64,000 nt of DNA from Ruminococcus sp. Lineage in GTDB: Bacteria; Bacillota; Clostridia; Oscillospirales; Ruminococcaceae. Below are positions 29,567 through 39,362 of the stretch, piece after piece; position 1 is the stretch's first letter; each line of letters opens with the position of its first letter. The DNA lies in contig JAJQIB010000039.1 of the NCBI GenBank assembly GCA_021199375.1, positions 1 through 64,000 of the forward strand. The letters are read 5' to 3'. Position numbers and translations under genes: made by a program. Below the pieces are notes generated by a model, which was not told where the DNA came from, made no database searches, and saw only the letters and a program-made list of their open reading frames with translations.

Positions 29567-29923
29567 CTAGCTTCGTGCGCTGCTTCGAGCAAAAAGTGAT
29601 GCTACAAGACCAAATACAAATGCTGCGGTGATTCCTCCCGCTGCTGCGGTAAGCCCTCCTGTAAAGATGCCAATAAAGCCATCCTCTGTCACAGCCTTTT
29701 TTACACCTTCCGCGATTAAATTTCCAAAGCCTGTTAACGGAACAGCCGCGCCTGCTCCCGCTTTTTCTACTAGTGGTTTATATACGCCAATTGCTCCTAA
29801 GAATACGCCTGCTACAACATAGCTTGTCAATATTCTTGCAGGTGTTAGCTTTGTAAAGTCAATCAAAAGCTGTCCAACAGCACAGATTGCTCCTCCCACC
29901 AAGAATGCCCATAAATATTCCAT
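29567..29923 (-). CDS. spoVAE: Stage V sporulation protein AE
   Basis: The 118-aa hydrophobic protein matches the SpoVAE (SpoVAEb) family: it starts MEYLWAFLVGGAICAVGQ and has LTPARILTSYVVAGVFLGAIG and a Gly/Ala-rich C-terminal membrane region. In spore formers it is part of the channel that moves Ca-dipicolinate into the forespore and releases it during germination. It lies 27 bp downstream of spoVAD on the same strand. AAGAGGTAA is its ribosome site. Confidence 0.93.
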   Translation of the reverse strand: MEYLWAFLVGGAICAVGQLLIDFTKLTPARILTSYVVAGVFLGAIGVYKPLVEKAGAGAAVPLTGFGNLIAEGVKKAVTEDGFIGIFTGGLTAAAGGITAAFVFGLVASLFARSSARS

Positions 29924-29950
29924 TTTGTTACCTCTTAATCTAAATAATAT

Positions 29951-30955
29951 CTAACATCCGTGTCTATGTGAAAGCCATACTGCATGTGATATTGATGGTA
30001 TGGTTTCACCCTGTTGATTTATTATAGGTGACATAAGAGCACCTGTTGCAGCAAAAAGTACATTCTCAAATTCACCTGAACGTATTCTTGGCAGTATATA
30101 CCCACAAAGCACACTTGCACAGCATCCACATCCGCTGCCGCCTGCGTGAACATCCTGCTCGTCAAATGAATATAGCATCAACGCACAGTCCTTATGAACC
30201 TCACGGATATTAACATTTTCCTTTTCAGCAAGCTCACACAACAGTCGACTTCCTACTTTACCTAAGTCACCTGTTAAAATCATATCAAAGTCATTAGGAG
30301 TCTTTCCTGTATCATTAAAAAAAGCGGATATTGTCGACCATGCAGCCGGAGCCATTGCAGCACCCATATTGTTTGCATCTGTCACACCTAAATCCTCAAT
30401 TTTGCCTACAGTAAAGCCTCGTACATAGGGTGATTTTCCCTTGGCGGAAACACATAATGCTCCGCTTGCTGTTGCTGTCCATTGTGAGGTTGGCGGACGC
30501 TGTCCGCCGTAATTAAGAGGGAAGCGATATTGTCTTTCAGCAGAGCAAAAATGTGAGGATGTTACCGCTGCTGCCTTGCCAGCATATCCGCCTGACGTAA
30601 AGACCGATGCCATAATAAGAGCCTCTGCCATTGTCGAACAGGCACCATAAAGTCCAAAAAAAGGAATCTCAAAATCTCGTATTCCATAGGTGGTTGAAGT
30701 GCATTGATTAAGCAAATCTCCACCAAATAGCAAATCTATATCTGATTCCTTGAGATTTTGCTTTTTAAGCATATGCAACATCGCTTCCTTTTGAAGCTTG
30801 CTTTCGCCTTGCTCAAAGGTATCTGTTGACATATATGGATCTTCGTTTATCTTGTCAAAATATTCGCCCATAGGTCCTTCAGATTCCATCCTGCCGCCTA
30901 CAGCAGCGGATGAAATTATACCCGGTGGATTTTTAAATATATGAGTTTGCTTCAT
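29951..30955 (-). CDS. spoVAD: Stage V sporulation protein AD
   Basis: The 334-aa protein has a thiolase-like fold and binds dipicolinic acid in the SpoVA channel. Family segments include NPPGIISSAAVGG at the start, GACSTMAEALIMAS near residue 100, and a C-terminal GGSGCGCCASVLCG. I chose the ATG at 30953-30955 because AAAAAGGAG sits about 9 bp upstream; an earlier in-frame ATG lacks one. spoVAC, usually just upstream, is missing: the next gene, queH, runs the other way. No housekeeping promoter is obvious; expression by a forespore sigma factor is expected from the family. Confidence 0.95.
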   Translation of the reverse strand: MKQTHIFKNPPGIISSAAVGGRMESEGPMGEYFDKINEDPYMSTDTFEQGESKLQKEAMLHMLKKQNLKESDIDLLFGGDLLNQCTSTTYGIRDFEIPFFGLYGACSTMAEALIMASVFTSGGYAGKAAAVTSSHFCSAERQYRFPLNYGGQRPPTSQWTATASGALCVSAKGKSPYVRGFTVGKIEDLGVTDANNMGAAMAPAAWSTISAFFNDTGKTPNDFDMILTGDLGKVGSRLLCELAEKENVNIREVHKDCALMLYSFDEQDVHAGGSGCGCCASVLCGYILPRIRSGEFENVLFAATGALMSPIINQQGETIPSISHAVWLSHRHGC

Positions 30956-31026
30956 ACTAACACGCTCCTTTTTCTTAATCTTATCCAAATTTTAAAGAGC
31001 TATACTTATTTTGAAAGGAAATCTTT

Positions 31027-31671
31027 ATGAGTCAAAAGATAAATTATCAGCTTAAGCTTGATAAGCTAATTGAATCAATACCAAAGGAAACTGTTCCCAC
31101 ACTTTTATTGCATAGCTGTTGTGCGCCATGCTCTTCATATACACTTGAATATCTTTCTCAATATTTTAAAATAACAGTTTTTTATTATAATCCTAACATC
31201 TCTCCAGCTTTAGAATATAAAAAGCGTGTTGATGAACAAAAGAGACTTATTAACGAGCTTCCAACTAAAAATCCGGTTGAATTTATAGAGGGCGAATACA
31301 AGCCTGAGGATTTCCTTGAAATTGCAAAAGGCTATGAAGACATGCATGAAGGCGGTGAAAGATGCTTTAGATGCTATCGCCTTAGACTAGAACAATCTGC
31401 AAGGCTTGCAAAAAGAATGAATTTTGATTACTTCGCTACAACACTTTCAATATCGCCATATAAAAACGCACAAAAGCTAAATGAAATTTCTGAAGACCTT
31501 TCGGAAATCTATGGAGTAAAGGCTCTGCCATGCGATCTAAAAAAGCGCGGTGGTTACAAGAGATCAATTGAGCTTTCAAATAAATATTCGCTCTATAGAC
31601 AGGATTATTGCGGATGCGTTTTTTCAAAGCGTGAGCGTGATTTAAGAGTAAGTAAGAAGGAAATTGACTAA
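31027..31671 (+). CDS. queH: Epoxyqueuosine reductase QueH (DUF208)
   Basis: The 214-aa protein carries the QueH cysteine pattern: LLHSCCAPCSS near residue 27, GERCFRCYR near 113, and DYCGC near 196. These bind an Fe-S cluster and, in the family, a second iron centre. QueH converts epoxyqueuosine to queuosine in tRNA. It is divergent from spoVAD with 71 bp between starts. GAAAGGA precedes the ATG. No other queuosine gene is in the window. Confidence 0.93.
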   Translation: MSQKINYQLKLDKLIESIPKETVPTLLLHSCCAPCSSYTLEYLSQYFKITVFYYNPNISPALEYKKRVDEQKRLINELPTKNPVEFIEGEYKPEDFLEIAKGYEDMHEGGERCFRCYRLRLEQSARLAKRMNFDYFATTLSISPYKNAQKLNEISEDLSEIYGVKALPCDLKKRGGYKRSIELSNKYSLYRQDYCGCVFSKRERDLRVSKKEID

Positions 31672-31710
31672 TAGAAATTGATGAACTTTTCGTAATTTAC
31701 AAAATATATC

Positions 31711-31739
31711 TTGATTTTTGCTCAAAAGTGTGATAGTAT
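31711..31739 (+). promoter_or_regulatory. Probable promoter for glmS
   Basis: TTGATT at 31711-31716 and TAGTAT at 31734-31739 with a 17-bp spacer, leaving a leader of about 60 nt. That is too short for a glmS ribozyme. Confidence 0.5.
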
Positions 31740-31804
31740 TATTGTGTTATTGTATAGACGCATTTTACATATAAATATATCTTAACAAAAAGGAGGACTT
31801 AATT

Positions 31805-33625
31805 ATGTGCGGCATAGTCGGTTATGTAGGAAAAAAAGATTGTACAAAGGTGCTTTTGGATTCACTTCAAAAGCTTGAATATAGAGGATATGACTCAGCA
31901 GGAGTTGCTGTTTTTGAAAACGGAGATATACGAATTTCTAAGTCAAAAGGGCGTCTTGCAGTGCTCGAAGAAAAGCTGAAAAAAGAGGGCTGGATAAATG
32001 GCAGCTGCGGTATAGGTCACACAAGGTGGGCAACACACGGTGAACCATCTGATGTAAATTCACATCCTCACGGAAATGCCCGTGTCACTATTGTTCATAA
32101 CGGAATAATTGAAAATTATCAGAAAATCAAGAAATATCTTGAAAAGAAGGGCTATGTTTTTGAGAGTCAGACTGACACCGAAACAGTAGCCAAGCTGCTA
32201 GATTATTATTACGACGGAGATCCAATGGAAACTATTCGCCGTGTTTTAGGCGAAATTGAAGGCTCTTATGCTTTGGGAATTATGTTTAAGGATTTTCCTA
32301 ACACAATTTATGCAGTACGCCGAGATTCTCCACTTATTGTAGGTGTAGGCGATGATGAAGCTTTTATTGCCTCTGACGTTCCTGCTATCTTAAAATTCAC
32401 AAGAGATTATTATCTTCTTGATATGGATGAAATAGCTGTTCTCAAGGATGGTAACGCTGAAATTTATGATGTTCACGGAATTAAACTTGAAAAACAGCTT
32501 CTAACTGCTGATTGGGATATGGAAGCCGCTGAAAAGGGCGGTTATCCACATTATATGCTTAAAGAAATAAGTGAACAGCCAGAAGCAATAAAGACCACAA
32601 TAATTCCTCGTATTAATAATGGAATGCCTGATCTTTCAGAATGTGGGATTACGACTCAAAGGCTTCTTAATTATCAAAACATTTTTGTAGTTGCCTGTGG
32701 TACTGCTATGCACGCCGGACTTGTTGGTAAGTATGTAATTGAACAGCTTGCGAGAATACCTGTAACCGTTGATGTAGCAAGCGAATTTCGTTATAGAAAT
32801 CCTATATTAACCGATAAGGATCTGGTTATAGTTGTATCACAATCAGGCGAAACAGCAGATACGCTTGAGGCTTTGCGTCTTTCTAAGCGTATGGGAGCTG
32901 AAACCTTAGCTATAGTCAACGTAAAGGGTTCATCAATTGCTCGTGAAGCCGACATGGTTGTTTATACTCATGCAGGACCTGAAATATCTGTAGCATCAAC
33001 AAAAGCTTACATGGTTCAGGTCGCAGTTTTCTATCTATTTGCATTTGAACTGGCATATGCAAAGGAGGCTATATCTGAGGAGGAATGTAAAAGATTAACT
33101 AAATCTCTTATGGATATTCCTGATATAATCAATGTTGTTTTACAACAGTCAGAACAGTGCAAGTACATTGCATCAAAGCTTATAAATTCGAGTAATTTGC
33201 TTTATATCGGCAGGGGACTCGACTATGCACTTTCTATGGAAGGCTCATTAAAATTAAAAGAGATTTCATACATTCATTCTGAATCATACGCAGCAGGCGA
33301 GCTAAAGCACGGTACAATTTCTCTTGTAACAGATGGCATGCCTGTAATAGCTGTAGCTACCCAGCGTGAGCTATTTGATAAGACGGTGAGCAATGTCAAG
33401 GAGGTTAAAGCGAGAGGGGCAACAGTTATATTCGTTACTCATAGCTATAAGACAGTCGAGAGTGATGTGGCAGATTACAAAATTGGCTTGCCTACTATTG
33501 ATGATATTCTTATGCCAATGCCTGCTGTTGTACCGTTACAGCTAATAGCCTACTATACGTCGGTTTTAAAGGGCAATGATGTTGATAAGCCAAGAAATCT
33601 AGCAAAATCGGTTACGGTGGAGTAA
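31805..33625 (+). CDS. glmS: Glutamine-fructose-6-phosphate transaminase (isomerizing)
   Basis: The 606-aa cytosolic enzyme makes glucosamine 6-phosphate for cell-wall precursors. The N-terminal glutaminase begins CGIVGYVG with Cys as residue 2, and contains GYDSAGVAV and GHTRWATHG. Two SIS domains follow, with VACGTAMHAGLVGKY near 300 and the C-terminal KPRNLAKSVTVE. AAAAAGGAGGA precedes the ATG. The HAD gene begins one base after its stop. Confidence 0.97.
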   Translation: MCGIVGYVGKKDCTKVLLDSLQKLEYRGYDSAGVAVFENGDIRISKSKGRLAVLEEKLKKEGWINGSCGIGHTRWATHGEPSDVNSHPHGNARVTIVHNGIIENYQKIKKYLEKKGYVFESQTDTETVAKLLDYYYDGDPMETIRRVLGEIEGSYALGIMFKDFPNTIYAVRRDSPLIVGVGDDEAFIASDVPAILKFTRDYYLLDMDEIAVLKDGNAEIYDVHGIKLEKQLLTADWDMEAAEKGGYPHYMLKEISEQPEAIKTTIIPRINNGMPDLSECGITTQRLLNYQNIFVVACGTAMHAGLVGKYVIEQLARIPVTVDVASEFRYRNPILTDKDLVIVVSQSGETADTLEALRLSKRMGAETLAIVNVKGSSIAREADMVVYTHAGPEISVASTKAYMVQVAVFYLFAFELAYAKEAISEEECKRLTKSLMDIPDIINVVLQQSEQCKYIASKLINSSNLLYIGRGLDYALSMEGSLKLKEISYIHSESYAAGELKHGTISLVTDGMPVIAVATQRELFDKTVSNVKEVKARGATVIFVTHSYKTVESDVADYKIGLPTIDDILMPMPAVVPLQLIAYYTSVLKGNDVDKPRNLAKSVTVE

Positions 33626-33626
33626 T

Positions 33627-34280
33627 ATGAGGTATAAGGCTTGTATTTTTGATTTTGATTTAACTCTTGCTGATTCGTCAAAGGGAATACTAATATGCTT
33701 CAAGCACACTCTAAAGAGGTTTGGATACAATATCCCTGATGACGATACAATATATGGTACTATCGGCAAAACACTTGTAGATTCGTTCGATGTCCTTACA
33801 GGGATTCCAAACAACCCACTTCGTGAGCAAATGAGGGTAGAGTATGTAAAAAAAGCAGACGAGGAAATGGTTCGTAATACATTTTTCTACGATGGTGCTG
33901 CCAAAGGACTTGTCGGTCTACAAACTAAAGGAATCAAGGTGGGTATCTGCTCAACTAAATATCGTTATAGAATCGAACAGTCATTTGCTCAGCAGCTAGG
34001 CTGCTTGCCGATAGATTTAATAGTTGGAGGCGAGGATGTAACAGATGCCAAGCCCGATCCACAAGGTCTGTTAAAATGCATTTCAGGTCTTGGTGTATCT
34101 CTCAGTGATGCTTTATACATTGGAGACAACATAATTGATGCACAAACAGCTCAGAATGCTAACGTTGATTTTGCCGCTGTGCTGACCGGTTCAACGACAA
34201 AATCTGAATTCTTAGAGTATCCAAATGTAAATATTTCGAGAAATTTAGGGGAGTTATTCGACTTTATAAACAAAGAGTAA
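33627..34280 (+). CDS. HAD-family hydrolase, phosphoglycolate phosphatase-like
   Basis: The 217-aa protein has the HAD nucleophile motif DFDLTLADS (residues 9-17), motif II in GICSTKYRY near 110, Lys in KPDPQG near 143, and the acidic motif GDNIIDAQTAQNA near 170. These fit the Gph/PpaX-like subfamily with a helical cap. It is tightly coupled to glmS (TAATATG), so it probably acts on a sugar phosphate or a nearby by-product. The substrate cannot be read from the sequence. Confidence 0.88.
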   Translation: MRYKACIFDFDLTLADSSKGILICFKHTLKRFGYNIPDDDTIYGTIGKTLVDSFDVLTGIPNNPLREQMRVEYVKKADEEMVRNTFFYDGAAKGLVGLQTKGIKVGICSTKYRYRIEQSFAQQLGCLPIDLIVGGEDVTDAKPDPQGLLKCISGLGVSLSDALYIGDNIIDAQTAQNANVDFAAVLTGSTTKSEFLEYPNVNISRNLGELFDFINKE

Positions 34281-34309
34281 AAATAAACACAATAATTCAT
34301 TAACAACCC

Positions 34310-34338
34310 TTGATATTTCATGAGAAAAATGGTATAAT
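34310..34338 (+). promoter_or_regulatory. SigA-type promoter for the yicC-remA-gmk cluster
   Basis: TTGATA at 34310-34315 and TATAAT at 34333-34338 with a 17-bp spacer, about 40 bp before yicC. Confidence 0.8.
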
Positions 34339-34377
34339 AAAATGATGATAATTTGAGCTGGAGGAGGGGACTTACAT

Positions 34378-35256
34378 ATGCCAAAATCCATGACCGGCTT
34401 TGGCAGAGAGCGCCGGACTTTTGATGAAAGAGATATTCTTGTAGAAATACGTTCTGTAAATCATAGGTTTTATGAATTTTCTGCTCGAACACCCAGAGCC
34501 TATGGCTATCTTGACGAAAAGCTAAAGAAATTGCTTGGCGGAAAAATAACACGCGGCAAGGTTGAGGTCTCTGTATATATCTATAATAAAGAAGGCATAA
34601 ATGCAAATATTTCTGTTAATATGGAAATTGCAAAGGGTTATATGAATGCACTTCGCCAAGCAGCTCCCGAGCTTGGACTTTCTGATAACATCGAGCTTGC
34701 CGAGATCATGCGTCTGCCGGACCTTTTTACAGTCGTAAAAACGCAGGAGGATGAAGAGCTTGTCTGGAACCAGGTTAAAGAAACTGCTGAGGCTGCTCTA
34801 GGTAGATTTATAGAGATGCGTGAGACTGAAGGCATTAAAATGTTTGAGGATGTTAGCTCTCGACTTGACAATATAGAGCAAATGGTGAATGCTATTGAAG
34901 CACGATCTCCTCAGGTTACCGAGGCATATAGAGAACGTCTTTATACTAAGATTGTAGAGGTCGTTGGCGATAGAAATATCGATGATGCACGTGTACTTAC
35001 CGAGGCAGCAATCTTCTCTGAAAAAACAGCTGTAGATGAAGAAACAGTTAGACTTCACAGTCATATCTCACAATTTCGTGAGCTATTAAATTCAAGTGAG
35101 CCTATTGGAAGAAAGCTTGATTTTCTTGTACAAGAAATGAATCGAGAGGTTAATACTACCGGTTCAAAGTGTTCAGATCTCGATGTAACGCAGATTGTCT
35201 TAAACCTTAAGAGTGAAATCGAGAAAATTCGCGAACAGATTCAAAATATTGAATAG
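34378..35256 (+). CDS. yicC: YicC/YloC-family endoribonuclease
   Basis: The 292-aa protein begins PKSMTGFGRERR and has the conserved EIRSVNHRF near residue 23 and the C-terminal block EPIGRKLDFLVQEMNRE followed by NTTGSK near 265. In E. coli, YicC is an RNase acting on small RNAs; in Firmicutes the role is less defined. It heads a conserved cluster with remA and gmk. GGAGGAGG lies just upstream. Confidence 0.93.
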   Translation: MPKSMTGFGRERRTFDERDILVEIRSVNHRFYEFSARTPRAYGYLDEKLKKLLGGKITRGKVEVSVYIYNKEGINANISVNMEIAKGYMNALRQAAPELGLSDNIELAEIMRLPDLFTVVKTQEDEELVWNQVKETAEAALGRFIEMRETEGIKMFEDVSSRLDNIEQMVNAIEARSPQVTEAYRERLYTKIVEVVGDRNIDDARVLTEAAIFSEKTAVDEETVRLHSHISQFRELLNSSEPIGRKLDFLVQEMNREVNTTGSKCSDLDVTQIVLNLKSEIEKIREQIQNIE

Positions 35257-35274
35257 AAACGGAGGCGTGTTTCC

Positions 35275-35535
35275 TTGCAGCTTTTAAATATAGGATTTGG
35301 AAATTTAGTTTCCGCAGACAGACTTATCGCAATTGTGTCTCCTGATGCTGCTCCGATAAAGCGTCTTATTCAAGAGGCACGCGACAGAGGTACACTAATT
35401 GATGCTTCATGCGGAAGAAAAACAAAGTCTGTATTGGTTATGGATAGTGATCACGTTGTACTTTCATCGATTTCTACTGATACTGTTTCTTCTCGATTAA
35501 ATAATAGAGAAATGGAGAATGCTGCAGATGAATAA
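35275..35535 (+). CDS. remA: Extracellular matrix regulator RemA
   Basis: The 86-aa DUF370 protein starts with TTG at 35275 after GGAGG at 35261-35265. It shows the RemA core [25 protein letters not shown] and the RGTLIDAT-like segment (here [13 protein letters not shown]). In Bacillus, RemA is a DNA-binding activator of biofilm matrix and osmoprotection genes that forms ring-shaped oligomers. Its end overlaps gmk by 8 bp. Position between yicC and gmk is conserved. Confidence 0.95.
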   Translation: MQLLNIGFGNLVSADRLIAIVSPDAAPIKRLIQEARDRGTLIDASCGRKTKSVLVMDSDHVVLSSISTDTVSSRLNNREMENAADE

Positions 35536-36166
35536 TGCAAAGCTGTTTATAATATCTGCTCCATCCGGATGCGGAAAGGGTACGCTTATAAAAGAGCTCA
35601 TGAAGCAATTTGATGTTTTTCTTTCGATATCCTGCACCACACGAAAGCCTCGTGAAGGTGAAATTGACGGAAAGGATTACAATTTTTTAACAGTTGAAGC
35701 CTTCGAAGAGCTTATAAAGAATGACGGCTTTTTAGAGTATGCTAAATTTTCTTCAAACTACTATGGCACACCTAAAGCTGCTGTTGATGAAAATTTAGAT
35801 AGTGGCAGAGATGTGCTTTTAGAAATTGAACCACAGGGTGCTTTTCAGGTCAAACAAAAGTGTAAGGATGCTGTAATGCTCTTTATACTGCCGCCATCAA
35901 TTGATTCACTTAATAGACGTCTGCACAGACGAGCAGAGCAATCTGGTGAAACTGAAGAAATGATTCAAAAAAGGCTTGCAACAGCTAAGGGCGATATTGA
36001 GCGTGCTTACGAGTATGACTATGTCATGATTAATGGTGATCTAGATCTAGCGATTTCAGATCTTAAAAAAATTTTTATAAATGCCAAAAACGGCGGTGAA
36101 GGTTTAAATGACTTTTCCGCAAAAAATATGAAAGATAGAATAGACGAGGTGCTAAAAAATGCTTAG
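35528..36166 (+). CDS. gmk: Guanylate kinase
   Basis: The 212-aa enzyme phosphorylates GMP and dGMP. The P-loop [10 protein letters not shown] is at about residues 10-19 and the GMP-binding [17 protein letters not shown] near 37. I chose the ATG at 35528, with GGAG 10 bp upstream; an in-frame ATG at 35519 is too close to it. It overlaps remA upstream and rpoZ downstream by 8 bp each, indicating translational coupling. Confidence 0.96.
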   Translation: MNNAKLFIISAPSGCGKGTLIKELMKQFDVFLSISCTTRKPREGEIDGKDYNFLTVEAFEELIKNDGFLEYAKFSSNYYGTPKAAVDENLDSGRDVLLEIEPQGAFQVKQKCKDAVMLFILPPSIDSLNRRLHRRAEQSGETEEMIQKRLATAKGDIERAYEYDYVMINGDLDLAISDLKKIFINAKNGGEGLNDFSAKNMKDRIDEVLKNA

Positions 36167-36365
36167 ACCAGCAGCGGTACAAATTTTAAAGAACAATGAA
36201 AGCTACTACTCACTTGTTGTTGCTGTAGCAAAACGAGCTAGAGAAATCGAAGATAAAGCTTTTGAGGAAAAGACGGTTCTTGACGAAAGACCTGTAAAAA
36301 TTGCAGTGGACGAATTTGCTGCAAATGAATACACACTAGTTGAAGATCCTTCACTAAAGTCTTAA
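36159..36365 (+). CDS. rpoZ: RNA polymerase omega subunit
   Basis: The 68-aa protein has the omega pattern: [31 protein letters not shown], then a short polar tail. The YSLVVAVAKRARE helix matches the conserved part that clamps beta-prime. It overlaps gmk by 8 bp. The coaBC gene that usually follows is absent, and priA begins 14 bp later. Confidence 0.93.
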   Translation: MLRPAAVQILKNNESYYSLVVAVAKRAREIEDKAFEEKTVLDERPVKIAVDEFAANEYTLVEDPSLKS

Positions 36366-36378
36366 TCAAGAGGAATAT

Positions 36379-38853
36379 ATGCCATTAATTACTGAGCTTG
36401 CAATTAACGGAACCAATTATAGCTTTGACAAGCGATACACCTATATTGTTCCAAAGAGGTTAACTGATAAGGTAAAATCAGGTGTTAGAGTGTTAGTGCC
36501 CTTTGGCAAAGGAAATAAGCTTTGTGTAGCTCTTATACTATCTGTTAAACAGGTTGACCTAATTAATAGTAAGCTAAAAGAGATAAATGCGGTTATAGAT
36601 GACTCGCCGCTTGTTGGCGAGGAAATGCTTAGCATGATTGAGTGGCTAAAGGAAACAACCTTTTGTACGTATTTTGATGCTTACAAGGCTATGGTTCCTA
36701 ATGGATTTTCTGTTAAAATAAAGGCTAATTATCAAGCTGTAAATATAGATCCAAATGAAATAGGACTTAACGAAGAGGAAGAACAGCTTTTTTACAGTAT
36801 AAAGCTTGCAAAATCTCAAAAGGAAATAGATGCTCTTACTATACCACAAAAGAACTCTACTTCAAGTGAAAGGAAAAAGCTTAAGGCTTTAATTGATTCG
36901 CTTATAGATAAAGGAGCTATAGAAGAGTCAAATGTTATTAAACGTACAGTAGGAGATGCAAGCGAGCAAAATGCTATGCTTACCGACTACTATACGTCAG
37001 GCGAATGCCAGGAAAAGCTAAGTGTAAAGCAAGCTGCTGTTGTTAAATGTCTTAGTGATAATGGAACAGCATCCGTTGATGAGCTTTGCTATATGACCGG
37101 CTGTACAAAGACAGTTGTAAAAAGACTTGAGCAAAAAAACATTGTTAGACTTTTTAATGTTGAGGTTATGCGCAAGGCAACCGAAGATGCCACAGAGCAT
37201 CACAGCCTTGATGAAATAATTTTAAGCGATGAGCAAAGAAACGCTTATGATGGAATAATGAACCTAATATCTGCGTCTAAGCCTGCCGGTGCACTTCTTT
37301 ACGGAGTAACGGGAAGTGGAAAGACATCAGTTTTTTTTAAGCTGATAGAATCTGTTCTTAAAATAGGTAAGACCGCGCTTATGATGGTTCCTGAGATTTC
37401 CTTGACACCACAAATGGTAAAAAAGTTTAAAAGCTATTTTGGTGATGAAATTGCACTTTTACATTCATCTCTATCTCTCGGTCAGCGAGCGGATGAATTT
37501 AAGAGAATACGAAATGGCGATGCGAGAATAGTAATAGGTACACGAAGTGCCGTTTTTGCACCGCTTAACAATATAGGGCTTATAATTATGGACGAGGAGG
37601 GCGAACGCACCTACAAGTCTGATAGCTCACCCAGATATCACGCAAGGGATGTTGCAATAAGAAGATGTGGCTTTCACAATTGTGTGCTGCTTATGGCATC
37701 AGCAACTCCCTCAATAGAAAGCTATTATTTTGCAAAAAGTGGAAGATTTCATCTTTTTGAAATGCATAAAAGATATGCAGGAGCAAAGCTTCCAGAGGTT
37801 GAGATTGTTGATATGCAATCAGAAGAGAACTCCTCAGGCGCAAGCCTATTTAGTCACAAGCTAGCAGATGCTATAAGTGAAACACTAGATCGAAAAGAAC
37901 AGGTTATGCTGCTTTTAAATCGTCGTGGGTATACTACATATGTATCCTGTGCAAGCTGTAGACAGCCAATATCCTGCCCAAATTGCTCATTGCCGCTTAC
38001 TTATCATAAGAAAAATGATAGACTAATGTGTCATTATTGCGGCTACTCAATGAGCATACCAGCCTGCTGTCCAGAATGTGGAAGTGACAAGCTTAAACAA
38101 AGCGGAGTTGGTACGCAAAAAATCGAGGACGAGCTTAAGAAGCTTTTCTCCGAAGTAAGACTTCTTAGAATGGACGCAGACACAACATTTTCACGTTATG
38201 CCTATGAAGAGAGCTTTTCAGCCTTTGAGCGTGGCGAGTATGATATAATGCTAGGCACTCAGATGATAGCAAAGGGATTAAACTTCCCGAACGTAACGCT
38301 TGTTGGTATTGTATCGATTGATAAAGCCTTATTCACAGGCGACTTTAGAAGCTATGAGCGAACTTTTTCGCTTATAACACAGGTAGCAGGACGTTCAGGT
38401 CGAGGTCAAAAGCCCGGCAAAGCATATATTCAAACCTTTGTTCCGGATCACTATGTTATTAACCTTGCAGCTCAACAAAATTATGATGAGTTTTATGAGC
38501 AGGAATCTGCACTTAGAAAAGCTCTGTTATATCCCCCATATTGTGATATTTGTTCAATTCTGCTTTCGTCAGTAAGAGAAAGCCAAGCTATAGAGGGCTC
38601 TAATGAATTTTTAAGATTACTAAAGGAGTATATTTCAGAGAATAAGCTTAGTATTCCACTTAGAGTTTTAGGACCCTCTGCTTGTACGCTAGAAAGAATA
38701 AATAACAGATATAGATATAGATTGATAATAAAATGCCGAGTTTCTAAAATGCTTAGGGATATGATAAGCAGCTGCATCGGCAGATTTATGACCGATCGCC
38801 GATTTTCTGAGGTTAGAATTACAGCTGATGTAAATGGCGATATAGGTCTATAA
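36379..38853 (+). CDS. priA: Primosomal protein N' (replication restart helicase)
   Basis: The 824-aa DNA helicase restarts stalled forks. It has an N-terminal DNA-binding domain, Walker A GVTGSGKTS near residue 310, and the DEEx box at about 404. A zinc-binding insert with four CxxC pairs lies at 530-580, and GTQMIAKGLNFPNV is near 630. The usual DEEH box is DEEG here (DEEGERTYKS). This changes a conserved His while keeping the catalytic acids. The rest of the protein is intact and full length. Confidence 0.95.
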   Translation: MPLITELAINGTNYSFDKRYTYIVPKRLTDKVKSGVRVLVPFGKGNKLCVALILSVKQVDLINSKLKEINAVIDDSPLVGEEMLSMIEWLKETTFCTYFDAYKAMVPNGFSVKIKANYQAVNIDPNEIGLNEEEEQLFYSIKLAKSQKEIDALTIPQKNSTSSERKKLKALIDSLIDKGAIEESNVIKRTVGDASEQNAMLTDYYTSGECQEKLSVKQAAVVKCLSDNGTASVDELCYMTGCTKTVVKRLEQKNIVRLFNVEVMRKATEDATEHHSLDEIILSDEQRNAYDGIMNLISASKPAGALLYGVTGSGKTSVFFKLIESVLKIGKTALMMVPEISLTPQMVKKFKSYFGDEIALLHSSLSLGQRADEFKRIRNGDARIVIGTRSAVFAPLNNIGLIIMDEEGERTYKSDSSPRYHARDVAIRRCGFHNCVLLMASATPSIESYYFAKSGRFHLFEMHKRYAGAKLPEVEIVDMQSEENSSGASLFSHKLADAISETLDRKEQVMLLLNRRGYTTYVSCASCRQPISCPNCSLPLTYHKKNDRLMCHYCGYSMSIPACCPECGSDKLKQSGVGTQKIEDELKKLFSEVRLLRMDADTTFSRYAYEESFSAFERGEYDIMLGTQMIAKGLNFPNVTLVGIVSIDKALFTGDFRSYERTFSLITQVAGRSGRGQKPGKAYIQTFVPDHYVINLAAQQNYDEFYEQESALRKALLYPPYCDICSILLSSVRESQAIEGSNEFLRLLKEYISENKLSIPLRVLGPSACTLERINNRYRYRLIIKCRVSKMLRDMISSCIGRFMTDRRFSEVRITADVNGDIGL

Positions 38854-38876
38854 ATTGCATGAAAGGATTTGTTTTA

Positions 38877-39362
38877 ATGGCAATTAGAAATATTACAAAG
38901 GAAGGCGATCCAGTCCTTAGAAAGGTTTGCAGACCTGTAGTTGACTTTGATGAAAGACTTGCCCAAAAGCTTGACGATATGATAGAAACCATGCATCATG
39001 CAGATGGAGTAGGACTTGCAGGTCCACAAATAAGCTACTTGCGTCGAGTAGTTGTTATTGATGTTGGAGATGGAGCTGTTGAACTGGTAAATCCTGAAAT
39101 TATCCATAAGTCATTAAAAACTCAGCGTGTTCAAGAGGGATGCTTATCCTGTCCGAACAAATGGGGAATTACTACACGACCATTAAAGGTAAAGTTTAAA
39201 GCCCAGAACAGGCACGGCGAATGGTTTGAAATGGAAGCAGAAGAGCTTTTTGCTCAAGCTGTTTGCCATGAAATAGACCACCTAGATGGCAAACTATTTG
39301 TTGATATAGTTGAGGAATGGGTTAGACCTGACGAAAACAAAGAAAATGAGGAGAAAAAGTAA
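38877..39362 (+). CDS. def: Peptide deformylase
   Basis: The 161-aa metalloenzyme removes formyl groups from nascent proteins. All three motifs are present: GVGLAGPQ, EGCLSCP and HEIDHLDG. I chose the ATG at 38877 with GAAAGGA 9 bp upstream. The stop overlaps the fmt start by one base (TAATG). Confidence 0.96.
   Translation: MAIRNITKEGDPVLRKVCRPVVDFDERLAQKLDDMIETMHHADGVGLAGPQISYLRRVVVIDVGDGAVELVNPEIIHKSLKTQRVQEGCLSCPNKWGITTRPLKVKFKAQNRHGEWFEMEAEELFAQAVCHEIDHLDGKLFVDIVEEWVRPDENKENEEKK

Noticed and set aside
31740..31804. glmS ribozyme upstream of glmS
   Set aside because: The leader is only about 60 nt and lacks the ribozyme core; a full ribozyme needs well over 100 nt.
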